This document shows, in pieces, positions 35,817-44,985 of a DNA stretch of 64,000 nt. The notes under the pieces were generated by a model. The model had not been told where the DNA came from. It did no database searches and saw only the letters and a list, made by a program, of their open reading frames with translations. Source of the DNA: Candidatus Blastococcus massiliensis AP3 (lineage in GTDB: Bacteria; Actinomycetota; Actinomycetes; Mycobacteriales; Geodermatophilaceae); assembly GCF_000582785.1 (NCBI RefSeq), contig NZ_HG931175.1, positions 186,912-250,911 of the forward strand, read 5' to 3'. Each line of letters begins with the position of its first letter. The first letter of the stretch is position 1. The position numbers and the translations under genes are program-made.

Positions 35817-37268
35817 TCAGCCGGCCTGCGGCTTCTCGGTCTTCTTGACCGGGACCGTGCGGAGCAGCCGCCGGTTGGCGAACTCGAACATGGCCAGCTC
35901 GGAGAGCTCGCGGCCGTAGCCGGACCGCTTGACGCCACCGAAGGGCAGCTCCGGGGAGGAGCCGGTGGGCTGGTTGATCCAGACCATGCCTGCCTCCAGC
36001 CGCTCGGCCACCGACCGCGCCTCCTCGGGGTTGCTGCCCATGACGGTTGCACCCAGGCCGAAGTCGCTGTCGTTGGCCAGCGCGACCGCCTCGTCGGCGT
36101 TCTTCACCTTGTAGACGACGGCCGCGGGACCGAAGAGCTCCTCGCGGTAGGCCCGCATGTCGGGAGTGACGTCGGTGAGGATCGTCGCCGACACGAACGC
36201 GCCGGCGTGATCGGGGCGCTGGCCGCCCGCGACGACGGTGGCGCCCTTGTCGATGGCGTCCTGGATCTGCGCCTGCAGGTCCGCGGCCGCCTTCTCGCTC
36301 GACAGTGGCGCGAGCGACGTCGCCGGGTCGGCCGGGTCGCCGGGGGCGAAGATGCCGAATGCCTGCTTCAGGCCCTCGACGAAGGGCTCGTAGGCGTCCT
36401 CGGTGACGATCAGCCGCTTGGAGGCGGTGCAGGCCTGCCCGGTGTTACCCATGCGCCCGGCGGTGGCCGCCTTGACGGTCGCCTCCAGGTTCTCACCGTC
36501 GAGGACGATGAACGGGTCGCTGCCGCCGAGCTCCAGCACGGACTTCTTGAGGTGCTTGCCGGCCAGGGCGGCGACCGACGAGCCGGCCCGCTCGCTGCCG
36601 GTCAGCGTCACGCCCTGGATGCGGGGGTCGGCGATGACCTGCTCGACGTCCTCGATCTTGAGGAAGGTGTTGATGAGCGCGCCCTCGGGGGCGCCGGCGT
36701 CACGGAACAGCTGCTCGATCGCCACGGCGCACTGCGGGGTGATCTCCGAGTGCTTGAGGATGACGGTGTTGCCCAGCACCAGGTTCGGGCCGGCGACGCG
36801 GACGACCTGGTAGAAGGGGAAGTTCCACGGCTCGATGGCCAGGAGCACGCCGACGGGGCGCGTCTCGATGACGGCCTCTCCGCCGCCCATCATCGGCTCG
36901 ATCGAGGTCGGCTCGAGGAACTTCGGGCCGTTGCCGGCGTAGTACTTCAGGATCATCGAGCAGAGGAAGAGCTCGCCGACGGCCTCGTCCCGGCGCTTGC
37001 CCATCTCCTTGGTGATGAGGGCGGCGAAGTCCATGACGCGCTCGTCGAGCAGCTCGGCGGCCTTCTGGACAACGGCCGCGCGCTCCTCGACCGAGCGGTC
37101 GCGCCACTCCAGGTACGCGGTGTGCGCCTGGCCGATGATGCCGTCGATCTCCGACGTCTCGGTGAAGGGGTACTCCTTCTCCGTCTCGCCGGTGAACGGG
37201 TTGACGGTCGCGTAGCGCCGCTCGGCGCTGTCGCTGGCGGTGGTGGGGGCGTTCTGCGTAGCGGTCAC
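35817..37268 (-). CDS. NADP-dependent aldehyde (succinate-semialdehyde-like) dehydrogenase
   Basis: A 483-residue aldehyde dehydrogenase. Motifs: AIEPWNFPFYQ, the Rossmann segment TGSERAGSSVAALAG, catalytic Glu in LELGGSDPFIV, and catalytic Cys in GNTGQACTASKR. It resembles the GabD/succinate-semialdehyde group. GTG 37268 has a GAGGA site. This is the one intact gene within a block that has interrupted an MFS transporter, so it may be an extra copy. Confidence 0.9.
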   Translation of the reverse strand: MTATQNAPTTASDSAERRYATVNPFTGETEKEYPFTETSEIDGIIGQAHTAYLEWRDRSVEERAAVVQKAAELLDERVMDFAALITKEMGKRRDEAVGELFLCSMILKYYAGNGPKFLEPTSIEPMMGGGEAVIETRPVGVLLAIEPWNFPFYQVVRVAGPNLVLGNTVILKHSEITPQCAVAIEQLFRDAGAPEGALINTFLKIEDVEQVIADPRIQGVTLTGSERAGSSVAALAGKHLKKSVLELGGSDPFIVLDGENLEATVKAATAGRMGNTGQACTASKRLIVTEDAYEPFVEGLKQAFGIFAPGDPADPATSLAPLSSEKAAADLQAQIQDAIDKGATVVAGGQRPDHAGAFVSATILTDVTPDMRAYREELFGPAAVVYKVKNADEAVALANDSDFGLGATVMGSNPEEARSVAERLEAGMVWINQPTGSSPELPFGGVKRSGYGRELSELAMFEFANRRLLRTVPVKKTEKPQAG

Positions 37269-37404
37269 GCGGTGATCCTCGTCTCTGGGGGGCTTGTTCC
37301 GCCTAGGCCTACCCCACGAGTGCCCGGCTGTCACGGGGCGGCCCGCTGTCAGCGGGCGCACCTACAGGGCGAGAGGTCAGCCGAACCTGTGCCAGGAGGC
37401 GCCC

Positions 37405-37632
37405 ATGTGCGGTTGCTACGCCGCCAGCCGCAAACCCGAGGACCTGGCGCTGGAGTTCGAGGCCGTACCGGCCGGCGGGCAGTCCCCGGTGCCGGCCGAC
37501 TACAACGTCGCCCCGACCAAGGACGTGCACGTCGTCCGCTGGAAGAAGGAGCGCGACGCCGAGGGCGCGCTGACCCGCGGCGTGCACCGCGAGCTCCGGG
37601 CGGTGCGCTGGGGCCTGGTGCCCTCGTGGAGC
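37405..37632 (+). pseudogene. Truncated SRAP (YedK/HMCES-like) gene
   Basis: Starts MCGCYAASRKPEDLALEFEA at ATG 37405 with an AGGAGG site, including Cys2, the catalytic residue of SOS-response-associated peptidase proteins that bind abasic sites. It continues YNVAPTKDVHVVRW and RELRAVRWGLVPSW, then breaks at about 37630 into MFS transporter sequence; the fused frame stops at 37668. About two thirds of the protein, including the active-site Glu/His region, is missing. Confidence 0.8.
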
Positions 37633-37944
37633 TGTCGAACGCGGCGACGGCGGGGCTGCTCGCGGTGATCGGCGTGAGCGTCGGATCCACCAACCTGGGG
37701 CTGCAGACGGCGTTGTACGACACGGTCCCGCCTGACGAGGTCGGGGCGGCAGCCGGCCTCTTCCAGACCTCGCGCTACCTCGGGGACCATCCTCTCGGCC
37801 AGCCTGCTGGGACTGCTGTTCGGCGACCAGATCGACACCGGGAACCTGCACCGACTGGCCTGGTGCCTGTTCGCCGTCAGCGCGCTCGTCCTGGTCCTGC
37901 ACCTGCGTCTCCCGGGACGGCCACCCGCTGCGTCCTCGACCTGA
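37620..37944 (+). pseudogene. 3' part of the broken MFS transporter
   Basis: Reads LVELSNAATAGLLAVIGVSV then TALYDTVPPDEVGAAAGLFQ and, after a frame change near 37785, LLGLLFGDQIDTGNL and a final helix ending at TGA 37942-37944. This is the last two or three helices of a major facilitator and complements the 5' fragment at 34909-35390. The junction with the SRAP fragment falls in a shared CCCTCGTGGAG string. Confidence 0.7.
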
Positions 37945-38027
37945 TCGCCCGTCCGTCATCGCCCGGCGAGGGCCCCGGCGTCATGGCAGGGTTCTGGGGG
38001 ACGCGGAACCCGGCGGTGGAGGATCGG

Positions 38028-38834
38028 ATGCCCGATCAGGCGATCGAGAGCCAAGCGCGGGAGACCGATGTCAGCGGCGTGCGGGTGCTGCTGACCGGCG
38101 GCACCAGCGGGCTGGGGCTGGGCATGGTGCGGGCTCTGGTGGCCGATGGGGCCTCAGTGGTCCTGACCGGCCGGGACGCCGACCGCGCGCGCCGGGTCGC
38201 CGAGCAGGAGACTGCCGCCGGGCCCGGATCGGCGACCGGAATTGCGATGGACGTGCGGGACGAGGCCTCCGTCGCCGATGGCGTGGCGGCGGCGCGCGCT
38301 GCCCTGGGTGGCATCGACGTCCTGGTGAACAACGCCGGCATCGGCATGCGGACTGTCAATCCGCGGTTCCTGACCGAGCCGCGACGGTTCTACGAGGTCG
38401 CCCCGGCGGGCTTCGCCGACCTCATTGCCACCAACGTCACCGGCTACTTCCTGGTGGCCCGCGCGGTCGTACCCGACATGGTCGCGGCGGGACACGGCAC
38501 CGTGGTCAACGTCAGCATCAACGAGGAGACGATGCGTCGCCGAGGGTTCGTGCCCTACGGCCCGTCCAGGGCCGCCACCGACGCGATGTCCCGCGTCATG
38601 GCCGCCGACCTTGCCGGCACGGGCGTCCACGTCCACCTGCTGCTGCCCGGTGGCGCCACGGTCACCGGCATGATCCCCGACGACCTGCCGGATGAGGCCC
38701 GGGGCGGCCTGCTGGAGCCTGCGGTGATGGGCCCGGCCATCCGGTGGTTGTGCTCTCCAGCGGCGAGAGAGCACAACGATCTCCGCGTCGTGGCCCGGGA
38801 ATTCGTCCCGCCGGTGGACACGTCCCCCGCGTGA
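38028..38834 (+). CDS. SDR-family protein with YxxxR in place of YxxxK
   Basis: A 268-residue short-chain dehydrogenase: NAD(P) motif TGGTSGLG (23-30), MDVRDEAS, NNAG (101-104), likely Ser163 and Tyr177. The lysine that should follow Tyr by four residues is Arg181 (YGPSR), so the classical proton relay is altered. ATG 38028 has a GGAGG site five bases upstream. It follows the broken MFS gene. It may be a slow or non-enzymatic SDR; cofactor binding looks intact. Confidence 0.85.
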   Translation: MPDQAIESQARETDVSGVRVLLTGGTSGLGLGMVRALVADGASVVLTGRDADRARRVAEQETAAGPGSATGIAMDVRDEASVADGVAAARAALGGIDVLVNNAGIGMRTVNPRFLTEPRRFYEVAPAGFADLIATNVTGYFLVARAVVPDMVAAGHGTVVNVSINEETMRRRGFVPYGPSRAATDAMSRVMAADLAGTGVHVHLLLPGGATVTGMIPDDLPDEARGGLLEPAVMGPAIRWLCSPAAREHNDLRVVAREFVPPVDTSPA

Positions 38835-38913
38835 CCGACCCGCGGTTCGTCGCACCCACGGCTCGAGCGCCGGGCAGCCGGCCCCCCCGTGGCGGGTCGG
38901 CTGCCCGGACCCC

Positions 38914-39849
38914 TCAGCCGCGCAGCAGCTCGCCGAACCGGGCGCTGCTCTCGTCGATCGCGCTCTGCGCTGCCGGCGAGATGGCGCCCATGTCGAAGAA
39001 CCCGTGGATCATGCCGTCGTAGCGACGGACGTCCGCGGCGACGCCCGCGGCACGCAGCGCCTCGCCGTAGGCCTCGCCCTCGTCCCGGAGCGGGTCGAAC
39101 TCCGCCGTCACGACGACCGCAGGAGGCAGCCCCGACAGGTCGGCGCCGTGCAGCGGCGACAGTCGGGCGTCCTTGGCGTCGTCCCAGGCGCCTGCGTAGT
39201 GGCCGTAGAACCAGTCCATGGTGTCCTTCTCGAGGAAGTAGCCCTTGGCGTTCTCCACGCGGGAGGGGTACTCCCCCTCCGCGTCCACGGCCGGGTAGAT
39301 CAGGAACTGGCCGGCCAGCGGCGTCCCGTCGGCGTGCAGTACCTGCGCCACGACCGCGGCGAGGTTGCCGCCGGCGCTGTCCCCGGCGAGGCCCAGCCGC
39401 TGGTCCCCGCCGAACTCGTCGAGGTGCCCGGCGATCCAGCGGGCGGAGGCCACCGCGTCGTCCGCTGCGGCCGGGAACGGGTGCTCCGGGGCCAGCCGGT
39501 AGTCCACGGCCACCACGACGGCGTTGCTGCCCTTGCAGACGTTGCGCGCCATGTTGTCGTGGGTGTCGAGATCGCCGATGACCCAGCCTCCGCCGTGGAA
39601 GAAGATCACCGTGGGGAAAGGGCCCTCGCCTTCCGGGCGGTAGACGCGCGCCTCGAGGTCACCCTCGGCACCGGGCACCGTCCGGTCCTCACTGCTCCCG
39701 ACCTGGACGACGTGTTCGGGCGCCCGGGAGCCGTGGGTGAGCGCGAGGTACTGGGCGCGCCCGGCCTCGGCGCTCCCCTCGTACATGGGCGGCATGCCTG
39801 CCTGGTCGATCATGCTGAGGACGGCGGCGATGTGCGGGTCAACCGGCAC
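38914..39849 (-). CDS. HSL-family alpha/beta hydrolase (esterase)
   Basis: A 311-residue esterase of the hormone-sensitive-lipase group: oxyanion motif HGGGWVIGD, nucleophile elbow GDSAGG, acid in EFDPLRDEGEAY and His in DGMIHGFF. GTG 39849 has an AGGAG site. It follows the Baeyer-Villiger-type monooxygenase on the same strand by 73 bases; together they could turn a ketone into an ester and then split it. Confidence 0.92.
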   Translation of the reverse strand: MPVDPHIAAVLSMIDQAGMPPMYEGSAEAGRAQYLALTHGSRAPEHVVQVGSSEDRTVPGAEGDLEARVYRPEGEGPFPTVIFFHGGGWVIGDLDTHDNMARNVCKGSNAVVVAVDYRLAPEHPFPAAADDAVASARWIAGHLDEFGGDQRLGLAGDSAGGNLAAVVAQVLHADGTPLAGQFLIYPAVDAEGEYPSRVENAKGYFLEKDTMDWFYGHYAGAWDDAKDARLSPLHGADLSGLPPAVVVTAEFDPLRDEGEAYGEALRAAGVAADVRRYDGMIHGFFDMGAISPAAQSAIDESSARFGELLRG

Positions 39850-39922
39850 AGGGTTCTCCTTGTGGGGGACGGCTGGGGACGTGCGGGAAGGGACTCCGGA
39901 AGCGGTGCGGCGCGACGGCCGG

Positions 39923-41425
39923 TCAGCCGTACACCAGCGAGCTGTCGTCGAGGTCGAGCGCAGGCAACGAGTCGCGCTCCTCGGCGTACTCGCGCAGGTG
40001 GACCCAGGGCTCCTGGTCCCCCTGCTTGAACATCAGGTGCATGGTGCGCATGACGTAGCCGGCGTTGAAGTTCTCCGGGTCGCCCCAGGGCCGCAGCTGC
40101 ATACCGTCGTCCTCCCGGCGCAGCGTGGGGACGACGGTCGCCACACCCCGCTCCTCCATGTGAGCGAGCAACCGGCAGACGAACTCGCTGACCAGGTCGG
40201 CACGCAGGGTCCAGCTGGCGCGGAAGTACCCGAACACGTAGGCCATGTTGGGAACGCCGCTGATCATCATGCCGCGCCACGTGACCCGCTCGGTGAAGTC
40301 GACCGGCTCTCCGTCGACTGTGAAGGCAACTCCCCCGAACAGGCTCAGGTCGAATCCGGTGGCGGTGACGACGACGTCGGCCTCGATCTCCTCACCCGAG
40401 GACGTGCGGATCCCGGTCGCGGTGAACGTCTCGATGGTGTCGGTGACCACCGATGCCTTGCCCTCCCGGATGGCGGTGAACAGGTCGCCGTCCGGGAGTA
40501 GGGCGAGCCGCTGCTGCCACGGCCGGTAGGTGGGGTTGAAGTGCTTGTCGATGTCGAAGCCTTCGGGTAGCAGCGGACGCATCGATTCGATGATGAAGGC
40601 CCGCAGTTCGTCGGGCGCCTCCTTGGACATCCGGGTGATCTCGTCCCCCTCGGCGATGTACGCGCGCCGGAGGATCTCGTGGGTCCACTCGTCAGGGACG
40701 TCCAGGGCGCGGAGTGTGTTCGCCAGCTCGTGGGTCCTGGGGCGGGCGAAGAAGAACGTCGGCGAGCGCTGCAGCATCGTCACGTGCGCCGCCTCCTGCG
40801 CCATGGCCGGCACGAGGGTGGCCGCGGTGGCTCCGGATCCGATGACGACGACGCGCTTGCCGGCGTAGTCGAGGTCCGCGGGCCACTGCTGCGGGTGCAC
40901 GACATGACCGCGGAACCGGTCCAGCCCCTCCCACTGCGGCTGGTGGGGCCGGGAGTGGTCGTAGTAGCCCTGGCACATCCAGAGGAAGTCGGTGGTGAAC
41001 CGCAGCGACTCGCCGGTGTCCTCACGGGTCACCTGCACAGTCCAGCGCTTCTCCTCCGAGGACCAGCTGGCCGCGCTCACCCGGTGCCGGTAGCGGATCC
41101 GGTCGCCCAGGTCGTTCTCCTGGATGACCTCGTCCAGGTAGGACAGGATCTCGTCCGAGGTGGCGATCGACGCCCCCCGCCAGGGCTTGAACTTGTACCC
41201 GAAGGTGAACAGGTCGCTGTCGGACCGGACGCCGGGGTAGCGGTGGGTCCACCAGGTGCCGCCTCGGGCGTCCAGCGCGTCGAGGATGACGAAGCTCTTG
41301 TCCGGGAACTGCTGCTTCAGGTGATAGGCGGCGCCGATCCCGGAGATCCCCGCCCCGACCACGAGCACGTCGACGTGCTGGGTCTCCGCCGCGGTGCCGG
41401 TTGCTGCTTCTGCCGTCAAGGTCAT
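39923..41425 (-). CDS. Baeyer-Villiger-type flavin monooxygenase
   Basis: A 500-residue FAD/NADPH monooxygenase. It has two Rossmann motifs (VVGAGISGIGAAYHL and VVVIGSGATAATLVP) with the Baeyer-Villiger fingerprint FRGHVVHPQQWP (F-x-G-x3-H-x3-W-P) between them. It resembles EthA-type enzymes, which oxidise ketones or thioamides. It is divergent from an AraC-type regulator and upstream of an esterase, forming a ketone-to-ester-to-acid pathway with that enzyme. Confidence 0.92.
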   Translation of the reverse strand: MTLTAEAATGTAAETQHVDVLVVGAGISGIGAAYHLKQQFPDKSFVILDALDARGGTWWTHRYPGVRSDSDLFTFGYKFKPWRGASIATSDEILSYLDEVIQENDLGDRIRYRHRVSAASWSSEEKRWTVQVTREDTGESLRFTTDFLWMCQGYYDHSRPHQPQWEGLDRFRGHVVHPQQWPADLDYAGKRVVVIGSGATAATLVPAMAQEAAHVTMLQRSPTFFFARPRTHELANTLRALDVPDEWTHEILRRAYIAEGDEITRMSKEAPDELRAFIIESMRPLLPEGFDIDKHFNPTYRPWQQRLALLPDGDLFTAIREGKASVVTDTIETFTATGIRTSSGEEIEADVVVTATGFDLSLFGGVAFTVDGEPVDFTERVTWRGMMISGVPNMAYVFGYFRASWTLRADLVSEFVCRLLAHMEERGVATVVPTLRREDDGMQLRPWGDPENFNAGYVMRTMHLMFKQGDQEPWVHLREYAEERDSLPALDLDDSSLVYG

Positions 41426-41487
41426 GCTTCATTGCCCATCTGCCTGGTGATGTCGGTCACGACGGAAGCTAGCCGTGCGAGGCGGAG

Positions 41488-42594
41488 GTGAGCCATGCCA
41501 CAATCGGCCGTGAGTTGAGTATTCCGGCCAACCCCCAACACCCCTTCGACGCGCCCGTCCGCGGCACGGGCAGCGTGGCACTTCTGTGTGGGCTGGCCGT
41601 GGAGCACGGCCTCCCCCGCCGTGACGTGCTGGCCGGCGGGGGGATACCGGAAGAAGCCCTCGAGGACCCGGCTGCCGAGATCACCGGCGAGCAGGAGATG
41701 CGTGCAATCGCTGCCATCGCCGGCTCGCTGCCCGAGGACGCAGGCCTGACCGCCGGAGCGCGATACCGGCTGGCGAGCTACGGCATCTGGGGCTTCGCCC
41801 TGCTCTCGAGCCGCACCCTCCGCGAGGGGACCGAGGTCGCGATGCGATTCGTGGACCTCACGTACGCGCTGACGCGCGTCAGCGCCCGGGAGGACGACGG
41901 CGAGGTCCGGCTGTTCTTCGACGACCTGGACGTCCCGGAACACGTCCGGCGCTTCGTCCTGCTCCGCGACAGCTCGGCGGCCCTGCAGCTGTGGCGGGAG
42001 ACACTGGGGCGCCCTGTCGTGCCGCTGCGCGTGGCGCTGCGACTGCCGCAGCCCGCCGATCCGACGCCGTACGAGACCGCGTTCGGAGTGCCGCCGCGGT
42101 TCGGCGCCGCACGGTCGGTCCTGGTCTTCGACGCTGCCCTCCTCGACCAGCCGTTGCCGCAGGCAGCCCCCCTGACCGCCGCACTCTGCGAGGCCCAGTG
42201 CCGGGACCTCCTCCAGCGCCGCCACTCACGGCGAGGGACGAGCGGGCGGGTGCGTGACCTCCTGGTGCACACCGGGGGCCGGATCCTCGGACAGGAGGAG
42301 GTCGCCGCGGAGATGCACGTCAGCGTGCGGACCTTGCGCCGGATGCTCCGCGACGAGGCAACCACGTTCCGCGCGATCGTGGAGCAGACACGTGAACACC
42401 TGGCGGAGGAGTTGCTCGTGACCGCCGGTCTGAACGTCGAGCAGGTCGCTCGACGCCTCGGCTACACGGATGCCTCCACCTTCGTCCATGCCTTCCGGCG
42501 GTGGAAGGGAGTCAGCCCCGGCCGCTGGAGGGAGGGGGAAACCCGGCCGTCCACGAGCGGTGACACGTCCCGGCCTGCGGCCGGGCCGGAGTGA
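41488..42594 (+). CDS. AraC-family regulator (OruR/ArgR-like sensor domain)
   Basis: A 368-residue regulator with an N-terminal arabinose-binding-type domain (about 20-220, including FDDLDVPEHVRRFVLL) and a C-terminal double HTH (QEEVAAEMHVSVRTLRRML and VEQVARRLGYTDASTFVHAFRRWKGVSPGRWR). It is divergent from the monooxygenase/esterase genes and likely activates them. The start is uncertain: GTG 41488 sits almost on its GGAGG site; TTG 41515 is an alternative. Confidence 0.87.
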   Translation: MSHATIGRELSIPANPQHPFDAPVRGTGSVALLCGLAVEHGLPRRDVLAGGGIPEEALEDPAAEITGEQEMRAIAAIAGSLPEDAGLTAGARYRLASYGIWGFALLSSRTLREGTEVAMRFVDLTYALTRVSAREDDGEVRLFFDDLDVPEHVRRFVLLRDSSAALQLWRETLGRPVVPLRVALRLPQPADPTPYETAFGVPPRFGAARSVLVFDAALLDQPLPQAAPLTAALCEAQCRDLLQRRHSRRGTSGRVRDLLVHTGGRILGQEEVAAEMHVSVRTLRRMLRDEATTFRAIVEQTREHLAEELLVTAGLNVEQVARRLGYTDASTFVHAFRRWKGVSPGRWREGETRPSTSGDTSRPAAGPE

Positions 42595-42689
42595 CGGCGG
42601 CGCGGGCTGAGCTGCGCATCGAACCCCGGTGTCGCATCGGAGGGTCGAGAAGCGACGCGCCGGGCCCTCCAGGGCTGCACCGACCCCAG

Positions 42690-42719
42690 GACTGAGCCTT
42701 TCCCTGAGGCCGCTCAGTC
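42690..42719. terminator. Hairpin between convergent genes
   Basis: An 8-bp perfect stem, GACTGAGC (42690-42697) with GCTCAGTC (42712-42719), overlaps the stop codon of the minus-strand gene and lies past the AraC gene. It could end both transcripts. Confidence 0.5.
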
Positions 42720-43085
42720 AGAGGTCTTCGGCGGCCCTGTGCGGTCCCGCTCCGGCCGAACAGCCCGTGGCGGACAGCCGGCCCGCATCCAGGACTCCAG
42801 CTCGGCGAACCCCCGCGCCGCCTCCAGCGCGATCATGACCTGTCGGCGACACGGCCCCTGCCAGGTCGGGGGCCCGGCCGCCAGCCAGTTGGTCAGTACC
42901 GCCGGACGCCCTGCCCACGACGTGCCCATGGCCAGGCCGCCAGTCATGAGGCACCACAGCAGGAACCGCGCCACGGCCCGAAGCCACATCGCAGCGGCCT
43001 GGAGATACAGGGTGCCTCTGAGATAGCAGTCCACCGCGCACCCCACTCCGTAGGGGTCCAGCGCCGTCAGGGGGTGAGACAGCAC
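42714..43085 (-). CDS. Small membrane protein, related to the one at 45578
   Basis: A 123-residue protein starting at GTG 43085. Two hydrophobic stretches (about 22-50) are followed by WLAAGPPTWQ and a C-terminal EAARGFAELESWMRAGCP. The last element matches EAVRGIAALESWLAQASP at the same place in the small protein at 45578-45898, so the two are probably diverged paralogues on either side of the MFS/MarR pair. No known family or function; no strong ribosome-binding site is seen. The 190 bases to the MFS gene hold nothing recognised. Confidence 0.55.
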   Translation of the reverse strand: MLSHPLTALDPYGVGCAVDCYLRGTLYLQAAAMWLRAVARFLLWCLMTGGLAMGTSWAGRPAVLTNWLAAGPPTWQGPCRRQVMIALEAARGFAELESWMRAGCPPRAVRPERDRTGPPKTSD

Positions 43086-43275
43086 CGCCGGTCGGCGCTT
43101 CTCCCGGCGTTGCACGCAGCAACCATCGTCGCCCCGTGGCGCCGCAATAGGAAGGGTTTCGGCCCCCGCTGTCCCACGCGACCGGGTGGGGTTGCGACCC
43201 GAATGACCCCTCGGGCCTCCGCGTTTCGGAGGTCGGCGGAGGCGGTCGTGTCGCGGCCGCCGCGGGCGTACAACG

Positions 43276-44985
43276 CTACGGCCGGGCCTTCGGTGGTTGC
43301 GTGCCTGCCGTGCCGTGAGTGTCGGAATGAGGAGGGCGAGCGACGTCGTCGGTTCCGCGCCGGAGATCGGAGTCCGGAACGACCGCCGTCTCGAAGGCCT
43401 CGGCGAGGTCTTCACCGCTTGTCTGCTCCTGCGGGTGACGGCGCAGCGGGGTCTCCCGCAGGAACAGCAGAACGAGAAAACCGACCAAGGCGAACGGGAC
43501 GGCGGCGAGGAAGGTGGTCTGCAGCGCATCGGCGAAGCCTGTGATGACCGCGGTGTACACCGGCTCGGGCAGCGCGCCGATCTCTTCAGGGCTGCCGAGC
43601 GTCGGAGCCCCTCCCCCGAGCCTGTCGGCCGGGACGCCGGCCTCGGCGAGCCGGGACGGGATGGTGTCGGCGAGGCGATGCGTGAGCAGGGCGCCGAACA
43701 CGGCCACCCCCAGCGCGCCACCGAGCGAGCGGAAGAACGTGGCACCAGAGGTCGCGACGCCGAGATCTTTCCGCTCCACGGCGTTCTGGGTGGCAAGAAC
43801 GAGGACCTGCATGACCAGCCCGATCCCGGCACCGGTGACGAACATGTACCCCCCGGCCACGACCAGCGAGGTGTCGGCGGCCAGCCGGCTCATGAGTCCC
43901 AGCCCGGCGGCGGCCAGCAGCAGGCCGACGACCGGGAACATCTTGTACCGGCCGGTGGCGGTGATGGCTCGCCCGGACCCGATCGAGGCGCCGAGCAGGC
44001 CCACCATCAAGGGGAGCGTGAGCAGCCCGGAGGCGGTCGGCGACTGCCCCTTGACGATCTGCAGATACTGCGGCAGGAAGACGATCGCCCCGAACATGGC
44101 GACGCCGACGACGAAGCCCGCCAGACTTGTGATGACGAACGTGTGGTTCGCGAACAGGTGCGGCGGCATGATCGGCTCGCGAGCGCGACGCTCCTGCCAC
44201 ACGGCGAGGGCCAGCAGGACGGCCGCCGCGGCGGCGAGCGCGTAGGTCCACGCGGAGTTCCAGGCGAACTCCTTGCCGCCCAGCGACAGCACCAGCAGCA
44301 GAGCGCTGACCGAGCCCACGATGAAGAACGCGCCCAGCCAGTCGATCGAGCGCTTGCTGCGCGGGAACGGCAGTCGCAGCACCCGCTCGGTGACCAGCAG
44401 GGCGGCCACGCCGATCGGGATGCCTACCCAGAAGGTCCATCGCCAGGACAGGTGCTCGACGAGGAACCCGCCGAGCAAGGGCCCCGCAACGGTGGCAATG
44501 CCGAACACCGATCCGATGTAGCCCTGGTAGCGACCACGCTCCCGCGGACTGACGATGTCGCCGAGGATCGCCTGCGACAACGCCATCAGCCCACCGGCGC
44601 CGATGCCCTGGACCGCGCGGAATGCAATCAACTGGGCCATGTCCTGGGCGAAGCCACAGGCGAGAGAGGCGAGCAGGAAGATCCCGATGGCGGACTGGAA
44701 CATGATCTTCCGCCCGTAGAGGTCGGACAACTTGCCCCAGATCGGCGTGGATGCAGTCGAAGTCAGCAGCGTCGCCGACACCACCCAGGCGAGCTGTTCC
44801 TGCCCACCGAGCTCCCCCACGATGGTCGGCAACGCCGTCGCCACGATCGTCTGCGACAGCGCCGCGACGAGCATGCCCAGCATGAGGCCGACCAGCACTG
44901 TCACGATCTGCCGGTGCCCCAGCGGCGGCAGACCCTCGCCGCCGGCGGAGTCCGGAGGCGGGTTACGGGGAGCAGGAGAACTCAC
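43276..44985 (-). CDS. MFS drug transporter (DHA2/EmrB-QacA type)
   Basis: A 569-residue, 14-helix proton antiporter. Motifs: SQTIVATALPTIVGELGG (motif D1), GKLSDLYGRKIMFQ (motif A), RAVQGIGAGGLMALSQAILGD (motif B) and the GPLLGGFLVEHLSWRWTFWV block (motif C). A long hydrophilic loop lies before the last helix. GTG 44985 overlaps the MarR gene's stop, so regulator and pump are translationally coupled. Confidence 0.92.
   Translation of the reverse strand: MSSPAPRNPPPDSAGGEGLPPLGHRQIVTVLVGLMLGMLVAALSQTIVATALPTIVGELGGQEQLAWVVSATLLTSTASTPIWGKLSDLYGRKIMFQSAIGIFLLASLACGFAQDMAQLIAFRAVQGIGAGGLMALSQAILGDIVSPRERGRYQGYIGSVFGIATVAGPLLGGFLVEHLSWRWTFWVGIPIGVAALLVTERVLRLPFPRSKRSIDWLGAFFIVGSVSALLLVLSLGGKEFAWNSAWTYALAAAAAVLLALAVWQERRAREPIMPPHLFANHTFVITSLAGFVVGVAMFGAIVFLPQYLQIVKGQSPTASGLLTLPLMVGLLGASIGSGRAITATGRYKMFPVVGLLLAAAGLGLMSRLAADTSLVVAGGYMFVTGAGIGLVMQVLVLATQNAVERKDLGVATSGATFFRSLGGALGVAVFGALLTHRLADTIPSRLAEAGVPADRLGGGAPTLGSPEEIGALPEPVYTAVITGFADALQTTFLAAVPFALVGFLVLLFLRETPLRRHPQEQTSGEDLAEAFETAVVPDSDLRRGTDDVARPPHSDTHGTAGTQPPKARP

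Noticed and set aside
34848..38834. One very long plus-strand frame of over 1300 codons ending in the SDR
   Set aside because: Only its last 268 codons are a real protein. The rest runs antisense to the aldehyde dehydrogenase and through MFS and SRAP fragments.
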